A stretch of DNA of 64,000 nucleotides from Prochilodus magdalenae. Lineage: Eukaryota; Chordata; Actinopteri; Characiformes; Prochilodontidae. A program made the translations under genes and the position numbers. Shown piece after piece: positions 13,311-25,480 of this stretch. Position 1 is the stretch's first letter. Every line of letters begins with the position of its first letter. The notes beneath the pieces are model-generated. The model worked only from the letters and a program-made list of their open reading frames with translations, made no database searches and had not been told where the DNA came from. The DNA lies in NCBI GenBank assembly GCA_024036415.1, contig JAMWET010001283.1, positions 62,001 to 126,000 on the forward strand. Reading direction: 5' to 3'.

Positions 13311-14470
13311 AGACACCCGCACAGAATTACTGTTCCTACATGATGAAAATCTGTCAGTATAAAAACTGAGCTCTCCTTATGAGCTTGTAACTGGTTTCAG
13401 ATAGATAGATAGAACACTTTATTAATCCCAGAGGGATTAGTAATGTATTGCAGCAGCCGTAGTAAAGTAAAGAACCATAATACAACAGTAGAATATGTGC
13501 ATAAATAAAAGGGAAGAAGAAAAAGTACTCTAATAATCATAAGAACAATAAGCTCAATTTTGAGTGGGATGGAAGTAAAACTGTTATGAAAGTGTAATGG
13601 GTATGCTGTAAATGTATAGTGACTACAAGTTAATTACCATGGAGAGTGCATGTACAATAATAAAAGCACAGAGCATAAATATTATGCAGGAGGACAGTGT
13701 AGCTCTGTATTTCCACATTCACAAGTCATCTAAAACTGCCCAATCAGAAAGCCAGATGACAGTAACGGGTAGCTGTACACAGTAAACAACAGTACAGATA
13801 CGTATTATAAATAAATGTGCAATCTTATAGTGCACAGACACAGTGGCAGTGCACAGTGATATGAGTGTGGAAATATGTAATGTGTGATGTCCAGCTAGTG
13901 TTCACTGTTCAGTGTCCAATAAGGTCCCGGCACAGTGAAGAGGTGTTGTACAGTACTTCGGTACCTTTCTTTGCTACAGCAAAGCTGTATGTGTCGGTTG
14001 CTAAAGGCCTCTGCTGTCTGACCAGAAGGTCATGAATCCTGTGGACCAGCAACATGTCCTTACCTATAACTGTATTAATAACAGTTATGGTATGAACTGG
14101 TCTAATACTCGTAATACTCGTATATTGATTTTGTACTACTGAATATAAATGATGCATTCATGACACATTCATAAAGGTATAGTAACACTTCATCACAGTT
14201 ACAATATCCTTCTCAAACTTTTACAAAATGCAATAATTAATGCTATATGGCCAAAGGTATGTGAACATGTGACCATTACACTGCTTGCTGCTTGCTGAAC
14301 ATCCCACTGCTGGAAAGACTTTACACAAGATTCTGAAGTGTGTATGTGGACATTTGTGTCCCAGTATCTGTGGCTAAATGTTTTAAATGACCTAATTTTT
14401 TTTATCTTATTCACTTGCATTATACAAATAATTAAATTCATTTTTAATTAAATTTTTATAACAGACATAA
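13311..14470. repeat. Dispersed repeat, shared with 47868-48640, interrupted by a LINE 3' end
   Basis: The left part (ACTGTTCCTACATGATGAAA) and the right part (TCCTGTGGACCAGCAACATG through ATCCCACTGCTGGAAAGACTT to about 14400) closely match, in the same order, 47868-48560. Between them lies a LINE tail segment from about 13399 (AGATAGATAGATAG, TTTATTAATCCCAGAGGG) to about 14030. The repeat therefore existed before the LINE inserted. Confidence 0.65.
13399..14030 (-). mobile_element. 3' end of a jockey/L2-like LINE with GATA tail
   Basis: It starts with (GATA)n followed by ACTTTATTAATCCCAGAGGG, the reverse of the usual LINE 3' terminus. The body to about 14030 (TCCGGCACAGTGAAGAGG-like, CTGTCTGACCAGAAGG) has the feel of a fish LINE 3' region. 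It has no coding capacity and is 5'-truncated, as usual for target-primed insertions. Confidence 0.55.
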
Positions 14471-14487
14471 GTGTTCTAAAAAAGAAT

Positions 14488-15890
14488 AACTATGGGGCCA
14501 AGCACCAAAGGTGCTGGAACCCTATTGTTATTGCTGAGATTTTTTGGAGGCCATGAACTCTCGGCCTGGACAGACCACATGGCTAAGACAGACCATTAGT
14601 GATTTTTTGGATCCATCTAGTGGCTAACAGAAGGAACTGTACAAAAAAGCAGATGAAGAAACATATTCACAATGAATGCAACTGTATAGAGGCCCACTAA
14701 GGCCAATTCAAGCCTAAACTTGGAGTCATGCACTAATTACCAGCTAAGTCAGCCTTTATTGCTAAATATTTAAAATTCTCAGGTTGTTTCTAGATTAATA
14801 AATATAATGAACATTGCATTACTAGCAGTGTTTAATAGGAACAGTTCAGCATAAACAATACATTCACTGAAATTCCTGCGCTGTAGAGGCCCACTGAGAC
14901 CTTTTCAAGCCAAAAATCGCAGGAATGCTCTGATTATCAGTCTATGCATTATTTTAGACATTTTAGACAGTTTAATGACATTTGAGAAATCCTTGACATA
15001 ATTACAGCCACTTGTGTAAGAAAACCCTTGACGCATTTACTGATTCATGTGCTGCAGTCATGATGAACAAAAATGTCAATGTTTTAAATATAATTATTTG
15101 TTTCCAGACTTCACAGATTCATTTTAGACCGCTTTTGAGACCATATCATAAACTCTAGTTCGTTAATTGTCTAGATCAAACTTTGTATGATTGCAGAAAA
15201 AACTAACAGGATTTCTAATTACAGGACTTGTAATGGGAAAGTTGTCAGGCTCAGTGCACTGCATAACATGAACCCAATTTCATTGCCACACACGAAAAGT
15301 ATTTGGACATAAACTCGTTTTTTTAGAACAGCGTCACGTAGTGGCCAATTGCCGACCTGTACATAAGTTTCGTGATGATTGGCCAATGTTAAGCCAATCA
15401 AAATACTAAGTGGCTAATTACGGCCATATGTTTTCAATTATGAAGTCCTCAATATATTCTTTATAGAGTACCTCAAAGTTGCAGAATGTAAAGTTCCAGC
15501 TCAATTGGATGTGCATTAGTATAGCAACCCATGGTGACAATTTTAAACCAAACTTGGTTTAAAAAAAACAAAAAACAAATTTATGTGCCCAACCAGGCCC
15601 TTAAGTTTGTTGAGAATTGGCCTAGCTTTCCAGAACTATATGGGCATTTTTGTGAAATGAGCAAAACACACAGGGGCTTAATTGGCCCGTGGCAGTCATA
15701 CTGTTAACAAATATTCAAATATCTTGTATGATTCTTTACCTCCATACGTTTTGACACCTAGATTGACGGGGTATCATAAAAAAAGTTCTAGGTCAAAAAT
15801 CGAGTGGAAGAATAATAATAAGATAAGAAAAATCCTAACAAATACTATAGGGTTTGTGGACTAAGTGCTAAGACCCTAATATAACTGCAA
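14488..15890. repeat. Interspersed DNA repeat with related ends
   Basis: The left end GGGGCCAAGCACCAAAGGTG is followed by CCCTATTGTTATTGCTGAGA. The right end contains ATCCTAACAAATACTATAGGG, AGTGCTAAGACCCTAATA and GCAAGCGGCAATG. Together these give a degenerate inverted pair of a kind widespread in fish. The interior mentions the same words twice (GGCCCACTAAGGCCAATTCAA and GGCCCACTGAGACCTTTTCAA). No coding sequence. Confidence 0.5.
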
Positions 15891-16299
15891 GCGGCAATGA
15901 GTGTCTCTTCCAAGCTTTGTTACAGTTTGGGCTCCAGAAGAAGTTTTGTGATTATAAACCTTGTGATTATCACCACAACATACAAGATGTTTCATTTTAT
16001 ATGCACTGATTTTATGACGTTTGCAAAACATTATGCAGATTGTCAACATAAATATCAAAATATCAGAATTACCGAAATAGAGACTTGTGTATCTGATACA
16101 GGCAACATGTATGGCGACACACACAGTTGGCTGATGTGGAGAGAAAATTGTCTGCTGCTATTGACAAAATGGCAAAATCCAGCAATCCAGCTTCATTTTT
16201 CAAGACCTGGATACCTCAGCACATGAAAATTCTATTTAAGGAGGGGGTTGTAAAGTAGGATAGATGCCACCAGGCCCCCACACGGCGTGTTCTGCAGGG

Positions 16300-19200
16300 G
16301 CAATGGCCCCGCGCGGTTATGGTGAAGCTCCACAGTTTCCAAGATAAAGTGCTGATCGTGCAAGCGGCATGGGAACATCTCAGTGTATGAGGACATTTCG
16401 GCGGTGGTGGTCAGGAGTTGCCAGTTTCACCAGGTCAAGCAGCAGGTAATAGATCAAGAAATTCTCTTTTGGTATGTTATACCCAGTGGTTCTTCGTGTT
16501 AGTCATGATGACCAGGAGACATTCTTTAGGCAACTGCGAGATGTGGTTGCCTTCCTCAAAAACATCTAAAAAGCTCTGTCTGGGTCATTAAGGGAGCCAC
16601 CTGGTTCTGAGCGAATGGACCAAAAAGTCAGTCTAGACTTAGCGGAACGGTGTGTATTAAATGGGCCGTTGGTTGAACTTTAGATGCCAGGGCTGCGTGC
16701 TTCTCGTTAAGATGTGCTACAGTTCTGGTCCCGAACCCCTCCCTGTGAGTGTGGCAAATTCTTTCTTTTTCTTTACCTTTTTTCTTTGTGGTCTTATGTT
16801 TATCTTAATAATCTGAAAGCTATAGCCAAAGACATGAGGATACTATGCATATGCATACATACATAGACTTTAAGTATGTTGTTGGAATGTGAGGGGAATA
16901 CACAACCCGATTAAAAAAAAACAGATACTTAGTTACCTTAAGAAAATGGGGGTTCACTTAACACTGTTGCAGGAGAACCATCTTTCTGATAAGGAGCATT
17001 TAAAACTGAAGCGAGAGTGGGTGGGGGGTCTATGAAGCTTCATTTAGCATAAAAAGCCAGAGCAATTTCAAACACTTGTAATGAATTTGGATTGGCTGAT
17101 ACATGGTGTGTTCTGCACCCAAGTAATAAAGAATTTACAATTTTTTCTTAGTCCACAAATCTAGTAGTAGATTGATTTTATGCTAACTCCTAAGGTGGCA
17201 CTGTAGAATGTGCATAGTTGTATGATAGCAGACATTATCCTCTGAGATCACGCTGCTGTGTTTATTAAGATGAATATTCCTAATATGACATCCCAGAGTA
17301 GGCCATGACCGTGTAATCCATTTTTAGTACATGATCCTAATTTGAAGAAATACATGAATAAGCAACTAGGGTACTTTTTCAAAGACAATAATGCACCAGA
17401 TGATATGCCTAGTATAGTATGGGATGCAGCTGAGGTATATCTCTGAGGGTTGACTCGTATTTAATCATGTTAAAGCATATGACTCATGTTAAGTCAGAGG
17501 TTTATTTATTTACACTATAACCCCTGGACACTCTGGACACTTTACCTAAATACCAAAATATGAACATGTTTATTATGTTGAATCATCTGCTGATTATCTG
17601 CGCCCCTCTTGCACATTTATGCACATTTATTTTTTATTATTACGCTGCCTTTTTTATCTCTGCAAGGTTACATATTTTTCTACAGGTCTACAGTTTTATA
17701 TGTATTATTTTTTTTGTTTGTTTGTTTTTTTTGTGTGTTTTTTGTATATTTCTTGTATATATTTCTCGCCTCCTTATAAAGTTAGATATTTATCCATAGT
17801 GAACTGAACTATGTATAGTTTATAGTTTAATAATAATATTGCTGAGTTGGTACCTACCCACTTAGGATTTATACTGTACAACTCTTTTTGGTTTTGCTGT
17901 TGTTTTGTTTTACTGTGTTGTATTGTGAAATTGCTACTGACTGATACATTTTCTTCTGGATCAGTAAAGTATCTGTCTGTCTGTCTGTGTCTGTCTGTCC
18001 GTCTGTCCGTCCATCCGTCTATGGCTTACACAGCCAGCCAGAGAAGAAATAGCAGGTTAGAACAGAGGAAATTGGAACTACAATTACATGACATACAGCA
18101 GAGGATTAGCATTTCCCCACCGGATGACCTGTTGAGTAAATTACAGTTAAAACCTCTTTGTAGGCAATATGGACAAAGAAGATTTTCTTTGCTACACAAT
18201 GGATGTATAAGCTCACAAACAAACCCAATCAGTACCTAGCCAGTTTATAAAGAAATAGACCCTATAACAAAAGTATATACGAGATTAAGGACCTAAATGG
18301 GAGCCTTAAATATGCTAACAACAAAATGAATATGAATGAATACATCTCAATTGAAGGTGGATTCTAGGTTCTAGGAAAGTTATGATTAACTTCCTAAAGT
18401 TACCAATCAGCGAAAAGAAGACCTATGTAAACCAATAAGTGTTGGGGATATAAAAAGAAGTATTATGTTCCTGCCAAATAACAGGTCCTGATGGGTTTAC
18501 TGAGCATTATAAAGGGTTTGTAGACATCCTGGTATCACCCTTACATGAAATGATTCAGTTGTCATTCTTCTCGGGATCCATAGCTGCATCTGTAAAGGAA
18601 AAGCTGATATTTCATTACTGCTGAAAAAAGAGAAACCACCAGAAGAATATTCTTCTTGTAGAGTATATATTTAATATATACAATATTTAAATTGCTGGCT
18701 AAAACTCTTGCCTTAACATTAGAAAAGGTTTTACCATTTCTTGTTGCTACTGGTCAAACTGGTTTTGTTCAGTGCAGATATCCTTCGCACAATGTTAGGA
18801 GTCTTCAGTTATTTCCCTAGATGCAGAGAAAGACTTTGATCGGCTAGAATGGCCCAATTCAATCTTTACCTAGACTAAATTTGACTTATAATTTTATTAA
18901 TTGGATACGAATTCTTTATACCTGCCCATCTTCTGCCATTATAACAAATGGATCTACAAATAGGTCTACAAATTTCAAATATTGGACATGGGACTAGACA
19001 GGGCTGCCCAATGAGTGCATTGTTATTCACACTCGCCATGGAATCTCTCGCTGCAGCCATAAGGCAGAATACGGCATTCACGGTATTGCTCTGGGGAACT
19101 GCCACCATGACAATTCTTTGGTGATGATGTTTGAATTTTCATAAACTCTCAGAGGGAATCGATCCCTAGATTACTAGAGCTTATAGTGTCTATTATAGAA

Positions 19201-21060
19201 TATAGTGCCTTCTCTGGGTATAAAATACATTTTTCTAAAAGTGAAGCCATGGTTCTCAAGAATTTGTCTGATATTAACCCAAACATTGCTTATCCCTTTC
19301 GTTGTTCTTCATTGGATTTTACATATTTAGGTATTAAAATGTTTCCTGATCTGTTTAAACTCAACATTGTTCCTTTTTTCCGGCTGTAATGATCTAGAGA
19401 GATGGAGCAGTCTATCTTTATCTTTGTTTGGTTGTATTCATTTAATTAAAATCAATATTCTTCCACGTTTCTTGAGCTCTTTTACATTTTCCCGGTGCTT
19501 TTATGAAGAAAGAGTTTGACACAAATAAATGGGAATACAGTTTCATTTATCTGGCATAGAAAGAGACCTAGGTTAAAGCATAACTTTCTAAGCCTACCTT
19601 TGAAGTATATACTTAAATATATTCTAGAATGGATTATTAATGATCCCAGCTCAACTTGGATTAGCTCTGAAGCTGCTTTGAGTAAGAAATATCCCCTTCA
19701 TAGTCTTCTCTACATATCCCAGACCAATGCTGCAGAATTAATAAGTAATAACATTATACAGAAGAACATTCTCTATACCTGGAAGCGGGTTAGGAGGCTG
19801 GAGGGATTTAGTAATCGCTTCTCCTTGCTAACTCCCTTACATGAAAATCCAGATTCCCCCGGTCTCAATTCTGGGCTTATTGATTGAAAACTGAAAGGGA
19901 TAATGGTTATTGGTGATATGGTGCAGAACAGTAATACCCTCTCTTTTCAGGAGCTTAGAAATTGGTTTGGCATTCCGGATTCTGATTTTTTGAAGTTTTT
20001 ACAAACACAAAGTTTTTATACATACTGGCTTTGTACACACTAGAGGCATTACTGACACACAACAATTGAAGACAAAAAAATTCTACAACATGATGCAAGC
20101 CAATGTGGACAATTCAGATAGGGTTAAAAGGTTATGGGAAGAAGATTTTGATTGCACAGTTGATATGGAAAACTATAGAAAACTATATGTGGACATGCCA
20201 TGCATGCAATAGCTAGTAATACAGATTGGAAAAGGCCATTAAAAATACTAAGCTTGGCTCTTTGTCACACCAGAGTTAAGGAATTGGTTTAACCCAAAAC
20301 TGTCTAAATGATGCAGTAAATGTCATATAGCCGTTGGATCTTTTTATCACTGTTTGTGGGACTGTCCACATATACAGGATTTCTGGTACAAAGTCATTGG
20401 AGAGATGGATAAAATCTTGAGTTGCTCTCTTAACCTAGATGCCAAGATCTGTTAGATGTTACAGATAGTTTGCTAAAGGGCTTCTCACACACATTTATTG
20501 TATGTTCTTCTGTTTTGTGCTAAAAGGTGTATTGTGAGTTTTGGATAACAGACAAAGCTCCATTAGTAAATCAGTTGCAGTAATCAGTAGCAATTATTAA
20601 TGCTTTTTAAACATTCTCTACTGCTCTGAAAGACCAGCCTTATTTATTTTTCAACATATGGGCCACATGCTTGGTATATTCAGGTTGTGAGAAAGCCTAC
20701 AACCTGATCACTGGACTTAGAGATCTGGCATGGAAAATGAATGCGGTGGCTTGAGTACCATCTTTATTTTTTTCCAAGATCTTGGTTTGGATGTTTGACT
20801 GAATCCTTGGGGTGTATTTTCGAATTCATGTTTGATGTGTCCATTCTCAGGAGCCTACAACTGTACTCAAGTGTAAAAAGTACAAAAGACTCCCAACCTT
20901 CCTTTCCTTTTTTTTTATTGAATTTTATATTGGTTATTATTCATTTTATTTTGTAATTGTCATTGTTATTACTATTGTTATTTTTATTGTTTATTAACAT
21001 TATTATTGATATCTTTGTACTCCTTATGTATGTTATTTTAAAAGATTGGTGGAGTTTGCG
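16300..21060 (+). mobile_element. Decayed L1-type LINE copy
   Basis: Pieces of L1 ORF1 and ORF2 appear in the right order in shifting frames. ORF1-like words are FQDKVLIVQAAWEHLS (about 16330-16385) and VSHDDQETFFRQLRD. Endonuclease pieces are LQENHLSDKEHLKLK (about 16970) and ADTWCVLHPSN (about 17094). Then come the pre-RT segment RRNSRLEQRKLELQLHDI (about 18040) and reverse transcriptase GTRQGCPMSALLF (about 18990-19030) with a mutated active-site region just after it. Later pieces are FSGYKIHFSKSEAMVL and YLGIKMFP (about 19205-19345), and the C-terminal Cys/His segment CHIAVGSFYHCLWDCPHIQDFW (about 20317-20380). Stops and frameshifts rule out function. A LINE tail interrupts it at 17519-18016. 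Confidence 0.8.
17519..18016 (+). mobile_element. LINE 3' end with CTGT-type tail, inserted in the L1 copy
   Basis: The sequence TTTTCTTCTGGATCAGTAAAG runs into (TCTG)n/(TCCG)n at about 17960-18016, the usual 3' terminus of fish jockey/L2-like LINEs. L1 endonuclease sequence ends before it and L1 sequence resumes immediately after, so it is a nested, 5'-truncated insertion. Short open frames here are pyrimidine-rich artefacts. Confidence 0.6.
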
Positions 21061-21065
21061 ATTGT

Positions 21066-21310
21066 CAGAGCCACTCCATTTTATTTACCAATATTACCTC
21101 CCATTGCTTTCACTCCCAACATCATGAAGTGCTTCAGGAGGCTTGTCATGAGGCACATTAAAGACCAGCTCCCTCCTTCACTGGACTTGCTCTAACCGCT
21201 CAACATACAATACCATCTCCATCACAGTCCACCTGGCTCTCACCCACTTGAACAATAAAGACACCTACGTCAGAATGCTGCTCATAGACTTCAATTCAGC
21301 ATTCAAATGT
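21066..21310 (+). mobile_element. Jockey/L2-like LINE reverse transcriptase fragment
   Basis: The translation, with one or two frame changes, reads as the family's reverse transcriptase N-terminal part: [20 protein letters not shown], then [20 protein letters not shown], where the D of the IDF motif is the first catalytic acid. It ends abruptly. It matches the related minus-strand copy at 35240-35971. Confidence 0.7.
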
Positions 21311-21628
21311 TGATATTTGTTATAAATATAATATTAATAGATAACACTTCTTAAATAAACTTTTCCCCAAAAGCAAAGTAGAAGAACTATTAGCAATATA
21401 AAATTCCAAAAATTCGACAACAGTATACCAAAGTGGTATGACTGGATAAACCTGAAAATATGTCGTGACACAGTGGTTAAGATGGAAAGCCTCATACGGA
21501 TGTGGGTTTGAAGCTCAGTCGACTTCCTTTTGGTGATTTTTCCATAATTGGTAAGCAAAGCTCTGAGTAATCAAGAGTGCTATCATCAAAAGTACTGCAA
21601 AGTTTTCCACATTGTACTTTATGATATA

Positions 21629-22970
21629 CAAACTGGATTCCAAAAAAGTTGGGACATTAAACAAATTGTGAATAAAAACTGAATGCAATGAGGTGGAGGT
21701 GCCAACATCTAATATTTTATTCAGAATAGAACACAAATCACAGATCAAAAGTTTAAACTGAGAGAATGTATCATTTTAAGGGAAAAATTTGTTGTTTCAA
21801 AATTTCATGGCGTCAACAAATCCCAAAAAAGTTGGGACAAGTAGCAATAAGTGGATGGAAAAAGGAAATGCATATAACGAACAGCTGGAAGACCAATTAA
21901 CACTAATTAGGTCAATTGACAACATGATTGGGTATAAAAAGAGCTTCTCAGAGTGTCAGTGTCTCTCTGAAGCCAAGATGGTAAGAGGATCACCAATTCC
22001 ACCATTGTTGCGCAGAAAGATAGTGCAGCAATACCAGAATGGTGTTACCCAGTGTAAAATAGCAAAGACCTTTAAGTTATCATCATCAACCGTGCATAAC
22101 ATCATCAAAAGATTCAGAGAATCTGGAACAATCGCTGTGCGTAAGGGTCAAGGCCGTAAAACTCTACTGGATGCTGGTGATCTCCTGGCCCTTAAACATC
22201 ACTGCACCTCAAACAGGAATGCCACTGTCAAGGAAATAGCAGAATAGGCTCAGGAATACTTCCAGAAAGCATTGTCAGTGAACACAATCCACCGTGCCAT
22301 CCGCCGTTGCCAGCTGAAACTCTACAGTGCAAAAAGGAAGCCGCTTCTAAGCAAGCTCCACAAGCTCAGACGTTTGCACTGGGCCAGGGGTCTTTTAAAA
22401 TGGAGTGTGGCAAAATGGAAGACTGTTCTGTGGTCAGATGAGTCACGATTTGAAGTTCTTTATGGAACACTGGGACGCCATGTCATCCGGACCAGAGAGG
22501 ACAAGGATAACCCAAGTTGTTATCAACGCTCCGCTCTGAAGCCTGCATCACTGATGGTATGGGGTTGCACGAGTGCTTGTGGCATGGGCAGCTTGCATGT
22601 CTGGAAAGGCACCATTAATGCAGAGAACTATGTTCAGGTTCTAGAACAACATATGCTCCCATCTAAGACGTCATCTCTTTCAGGGAAGACCCTGCATTTT
22701 TCAACAAGATAATGCCAGACCACATTCTGCAGCAATCACAACATCATGGCTACGTAGGAGAAGGATCCGGGGACTGAAATGGCCAGCCTGCAACTTTTTT
22801 GAAACAACATATTTTTCCCTTAAAATGATACATTCTCTCAGTTTAAACTTTTGATCTGTGATTTGTGTTCTATTCTGAATAAAATATTAGATGTTGGCAC
22901 CTCCACATCATTGCATTCAGTTTTTATTCACAATTTATTTAGTGTCCCAACTTTTTTGGAATCCGGTTTG
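21629..22970 (+). mobile_element. Tc1-like element with long inverted ends
   Basis: Left CAAACTGGATTCCAAAAAAG and right CTTTTTTGGAATCCGGTTTG are inverted and bounded by TA (21627-21628, 22971-22972). The inverted match continues for roughly 170 bp inward (for example GTTTAAACTGAGAGAATGTA and its complement near the other end), longer than classical Tc1 ends. The copy is 1342 bp and carries a damaged transposase with its C-terminal part deleted. Confidence 0.88.
21978..22790 (+). pseudogene. Tc1-like transposase, interrupted and 3'-deleted
   Basis: The ATG at 21978 opens MVRGSPIPPLLRRKIVQQYQ, followed by a helix-turn-helix of Tc1 type (ITK-like CKIAKTFKLSSSTVHNIIKR). An in-frame TAG near 22243 replaces what is normally a Trp codon. 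Reading continues with VNTIHRAIRRCQLK, then the catalytic VLWSDESRFE (first acid) and SLMVWGCTSACG. After a frameshift near 22680 the words FQQDNARPHSA (second acid) follow. It then jumps at GLKWPA into the terminal repeat, so the C-terminal catalytic acid region is missing. It is not functional. Confidence 0.88.
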
Positions 22971-23245
22971 TATCATTGTAATAAAGACTAACTTGATGAC
23001 ATCTTTTTTCGCAGGCCTAGGCTAACATAACACAGCTGACCCACATGAGTTACAGCGATTTGATAAATGCAGCTGTATTCATAAAAACAGATGTATATTA
23101 GGAGATACATTAAGAACTACATGTTTACAGCATTTGATGTTCTAAATGTTTGTTCCAGAAGATGTAAATTATTTTAACTCGGTGACAGGTTTGTTTCTAC
23201 TGGGACCTGCTTCATCAATTACGTCATCACAGGGAACTAAATGCA

Positions 23246-23960
23246 CGTGTGAAATATTAGAAAATGAACATTGCATTACATTGTGCTCTACCACATATCT
23301 AACAACACAGTGGTGTAATCCGTTTACTAACCCGAAACAACTCTAAATAACCACTGCAGCCTCTACAACCCTTAATGTGTTGGAAGGTAATCTTTCATAG
23401 TTTATATATCATAGTATATCTTGTGTACTTTTTAGGTGCTAACATGTCAGCGTTTTCCTGTTCACAGCGTGTATCTTCAGAACTAATTACCAAAGAAAGA
23501 AAAAATTACCTTTTAAAGAAATGTATTATTTGTGTAATGGTTAGATAGGTCAGCTGCGGCAAGAACTCCTGTGATGATATTCTATGGTTGTTTGAGACTG
23601 TCCTGTGCTCTGCTATTGGGCTGAACATGCTAGGATGATCTGTTTGTGAACATGGAAATGTCTGTTTTTTCATTGTTTTGAGATCTTTTTAAACTCCTTC
23701 CTGGATTCATATGCATCTACTACCTTCTTTTTGAAGGCCAGAGAGTGCTTTGGACCTCAACAATACCACTCACTTCAACTCCCCACACAGACCCACTCCT
23801 CACACATGTCACATGACTGTCATCCAGGAATCAAAAACAGGAGTGAGTTTTTTTTTTTTAAATAAATAAAATCGCAAATTTATTGTGCAAAAGTCATAAC
23901 AAGCAAGGTCAAAAACAGAAAATCCATCTAACAACCAACAAGAATGTTATTATATATACA
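23246..23960. other. Non-coding stretch
   Basis: No gene recognised. An A-rich/T-rich run lies near 23848-23870. The short frame at 23146-23346 is inside repeat sequence and lacks a domain. Confidence 0.4.
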
Positions 23961-24173
23961 GTTGCCCTGGTGTGCCCGCTGCCCGCTACCCACCAGGGAA
24001 CCACCACCACGTGGGAGACTGGGGTTCGAATCCCAGTCTGGGTGACTATACTGTGCTACACCAATAAGAGTCCTTGGGCAAGACTCCTAACACTACACTG
24101 GCCTCCCTGTAATGTGATTACCCTTGTAAGTCGCTCTGGATAAGAGCGTCAGCTAAATACAGTAAATGTAAAT
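23961..24173 (+). repeat. tRNA-derived SINE
   Basis: The head holds a polymerase III B-box-like GGTTCGAATCCCAGTCTGGG. The body reads CAAGACTCCTAACACTACAC and the tail CTTGTAAGTCGCTCTGGATAA then GAGCGTCAGCTAAATAC with (TAAATG)n-like ends. The CTCTGGATAAGAGCGTC module is shared by a widespread group of fish SINEs. A second copy in reverse orientation lies at 36109-36325. Confidence 0.85.
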
Positions 24174-25090
24174 GGTGGGGACGGACAAGGAAGGTGAAGT
24201 AATTATCTTCACAAGTAACTACGTAAAGCAATTTCACATAAGGATAATACATTTGTACAGCATGAATTGTTTATGTTTGAGTTCTTCATGATCAGTAAAA
24301 ATTTTAATGAACATGAACAATGAACAATACTTATAAATAGAGGTCATTCCGGATGAACAGCTGTGCTGCTTATATGGCTTTATATTAGTGTGCTGTGTTA
24401 ATCAGGGTTACGATGTAACTCTCTGTCCCCTTTATTCTCCACAGTTTCACCAGCCCACACAAACATCTCCTACTAGTTTGAACATGATTTTGCGTGAATA
24501 CTAGGGGAAACTGATTGCCTCAGTTACACATAATGATCATTTACACATATCAACATTTACTGCCAAAACACTGATGAAATATAATGCCAAAAAATGGCAT
24601 GAAAAACATATAGATGTATACGGCTGTCATGTAAACCTGCCTGTAATAATCTCTGATTATATAATGTATCTGTAATCTGATTACTGTCTTTGTTTCTGTA
24701 ACTGTAACAGAATACACCTGCCTTTTTAACCTATCCTGATTAAATATTGCTGGTACATGTATTCTGTTACTACATAACTCTGTTACTTATCATGATAATG
24801 CCCCATTGAAAAGCTATATAAAGCATTTCTGTGACCCTGAGTGTATATTTGCCACGTTTATGTCATTATTTGCAATCAAGTATACTTTATCCATCAACCC
24901 TGTTACCGCATATTTGTTTATGAAAATAATCCTAATTCATTTGCTCAAGTCATACAGTTTCTGTCCTTTTAATTGTTTAAATGATTATACACATAATGTA
25001 TTTGATCAAATATTAAAACAAAGTCAAAAACACTTTTCTGTCACATCACACGGAGAACTGGGCTGACTGGATTAGACATGACGCCCAGTG
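24174..25090. other. Non-coding stretch upstream of the lyst promoter
   Basis: AT-rich with no recognised exon or element. The 86-codon frame at 24806-25066 has no motif. Confidence 0.4.
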
Positions 25091-25480
25091 ACAGTAGTCG
25101 ATGGTTCCTCTCCTCTCCCTGTCCGCTAATATGAGGCAGCAGGCACACCACGTAGTCACGTGCCCCCTGGTGGTCACTGCACCATACTGCACGCCCATAT
25201 AACTCCTCCTACATAGGGGGACACTGGGTCTGACGTAATCGAAATGATTGGCGGACAGAAGAGTCTTTTTACGACGTATTAAGGCAAATACACTGATAGA
25301 TCTGGGATTAGCCCGGTTTCCACCATTAGTGACGAACGAAACAGCGTTATGTCGCCGTTTCTGTAATATGTTTCGATTGACATCTCTTTGTAGGGGAGAG
25401 GATGCATGTGTGCGTTTGGGCTGAGGTGAGAGAGGTGGGTGAACATTTATCTACTATGTAGCACGGAAACGCTGTAGTTA
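25091..25480 (+). promoter_or_regulatory. lyst: Candidate lyst promoter and untranslated first exon
   Basis: CpG dinucleotides are clearly denser here than around (for example TGACGTAATCG, TTACGACG, GTGACGAACG, TATGTCGCCG), and there is no TATA box at a fitting place, as for a housekeeping-type vertebrate promoter. It lies 0.7-1 kb before the first recognisable lyst exon acceptor. A possible first-exon donor is GAG|GTGAGA at about 25425. This is inference from composition and position only. Confidence 0.4.

Larger units (their letters stand above)
21465..23245 (-). mobile_element. Harbinger-like non-autonomous element (copy 2), split by a Tc1
   Basis: The flank 21465-21626 (CACAGTGGTTAAGATGGAAA, GATGTGGGTTTGAAGCTCA) and the flank 22971-23245 (AATAAAGACTAACTTGATGAC, GACCCACATGAGTTACAGCG, TACTGGGACCTGCTTCATC) match the reverse complement of 12700-13028 in continuous order. 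The interruption is exactly the Tc1 element at 21629-22970. The repeat was therefore present before that transposon landed. Confidence 0.65.

Noticed and set aside
19516..19887. 123-codon frame MTQINGNTVSFIWHRKRPRL...
   Set aside because: Not a gene by itself; it is the post-RT part of the decayed L1 copy, with the usual FIWHRKRPRLK segment.
24010..24060. Possible tRNA gene (B-box GGTTCGAATCCC)
   Set aside because: No clover-leaf can be closed and the sequence continues into a SINE body present in a second copy at 36109-36325.
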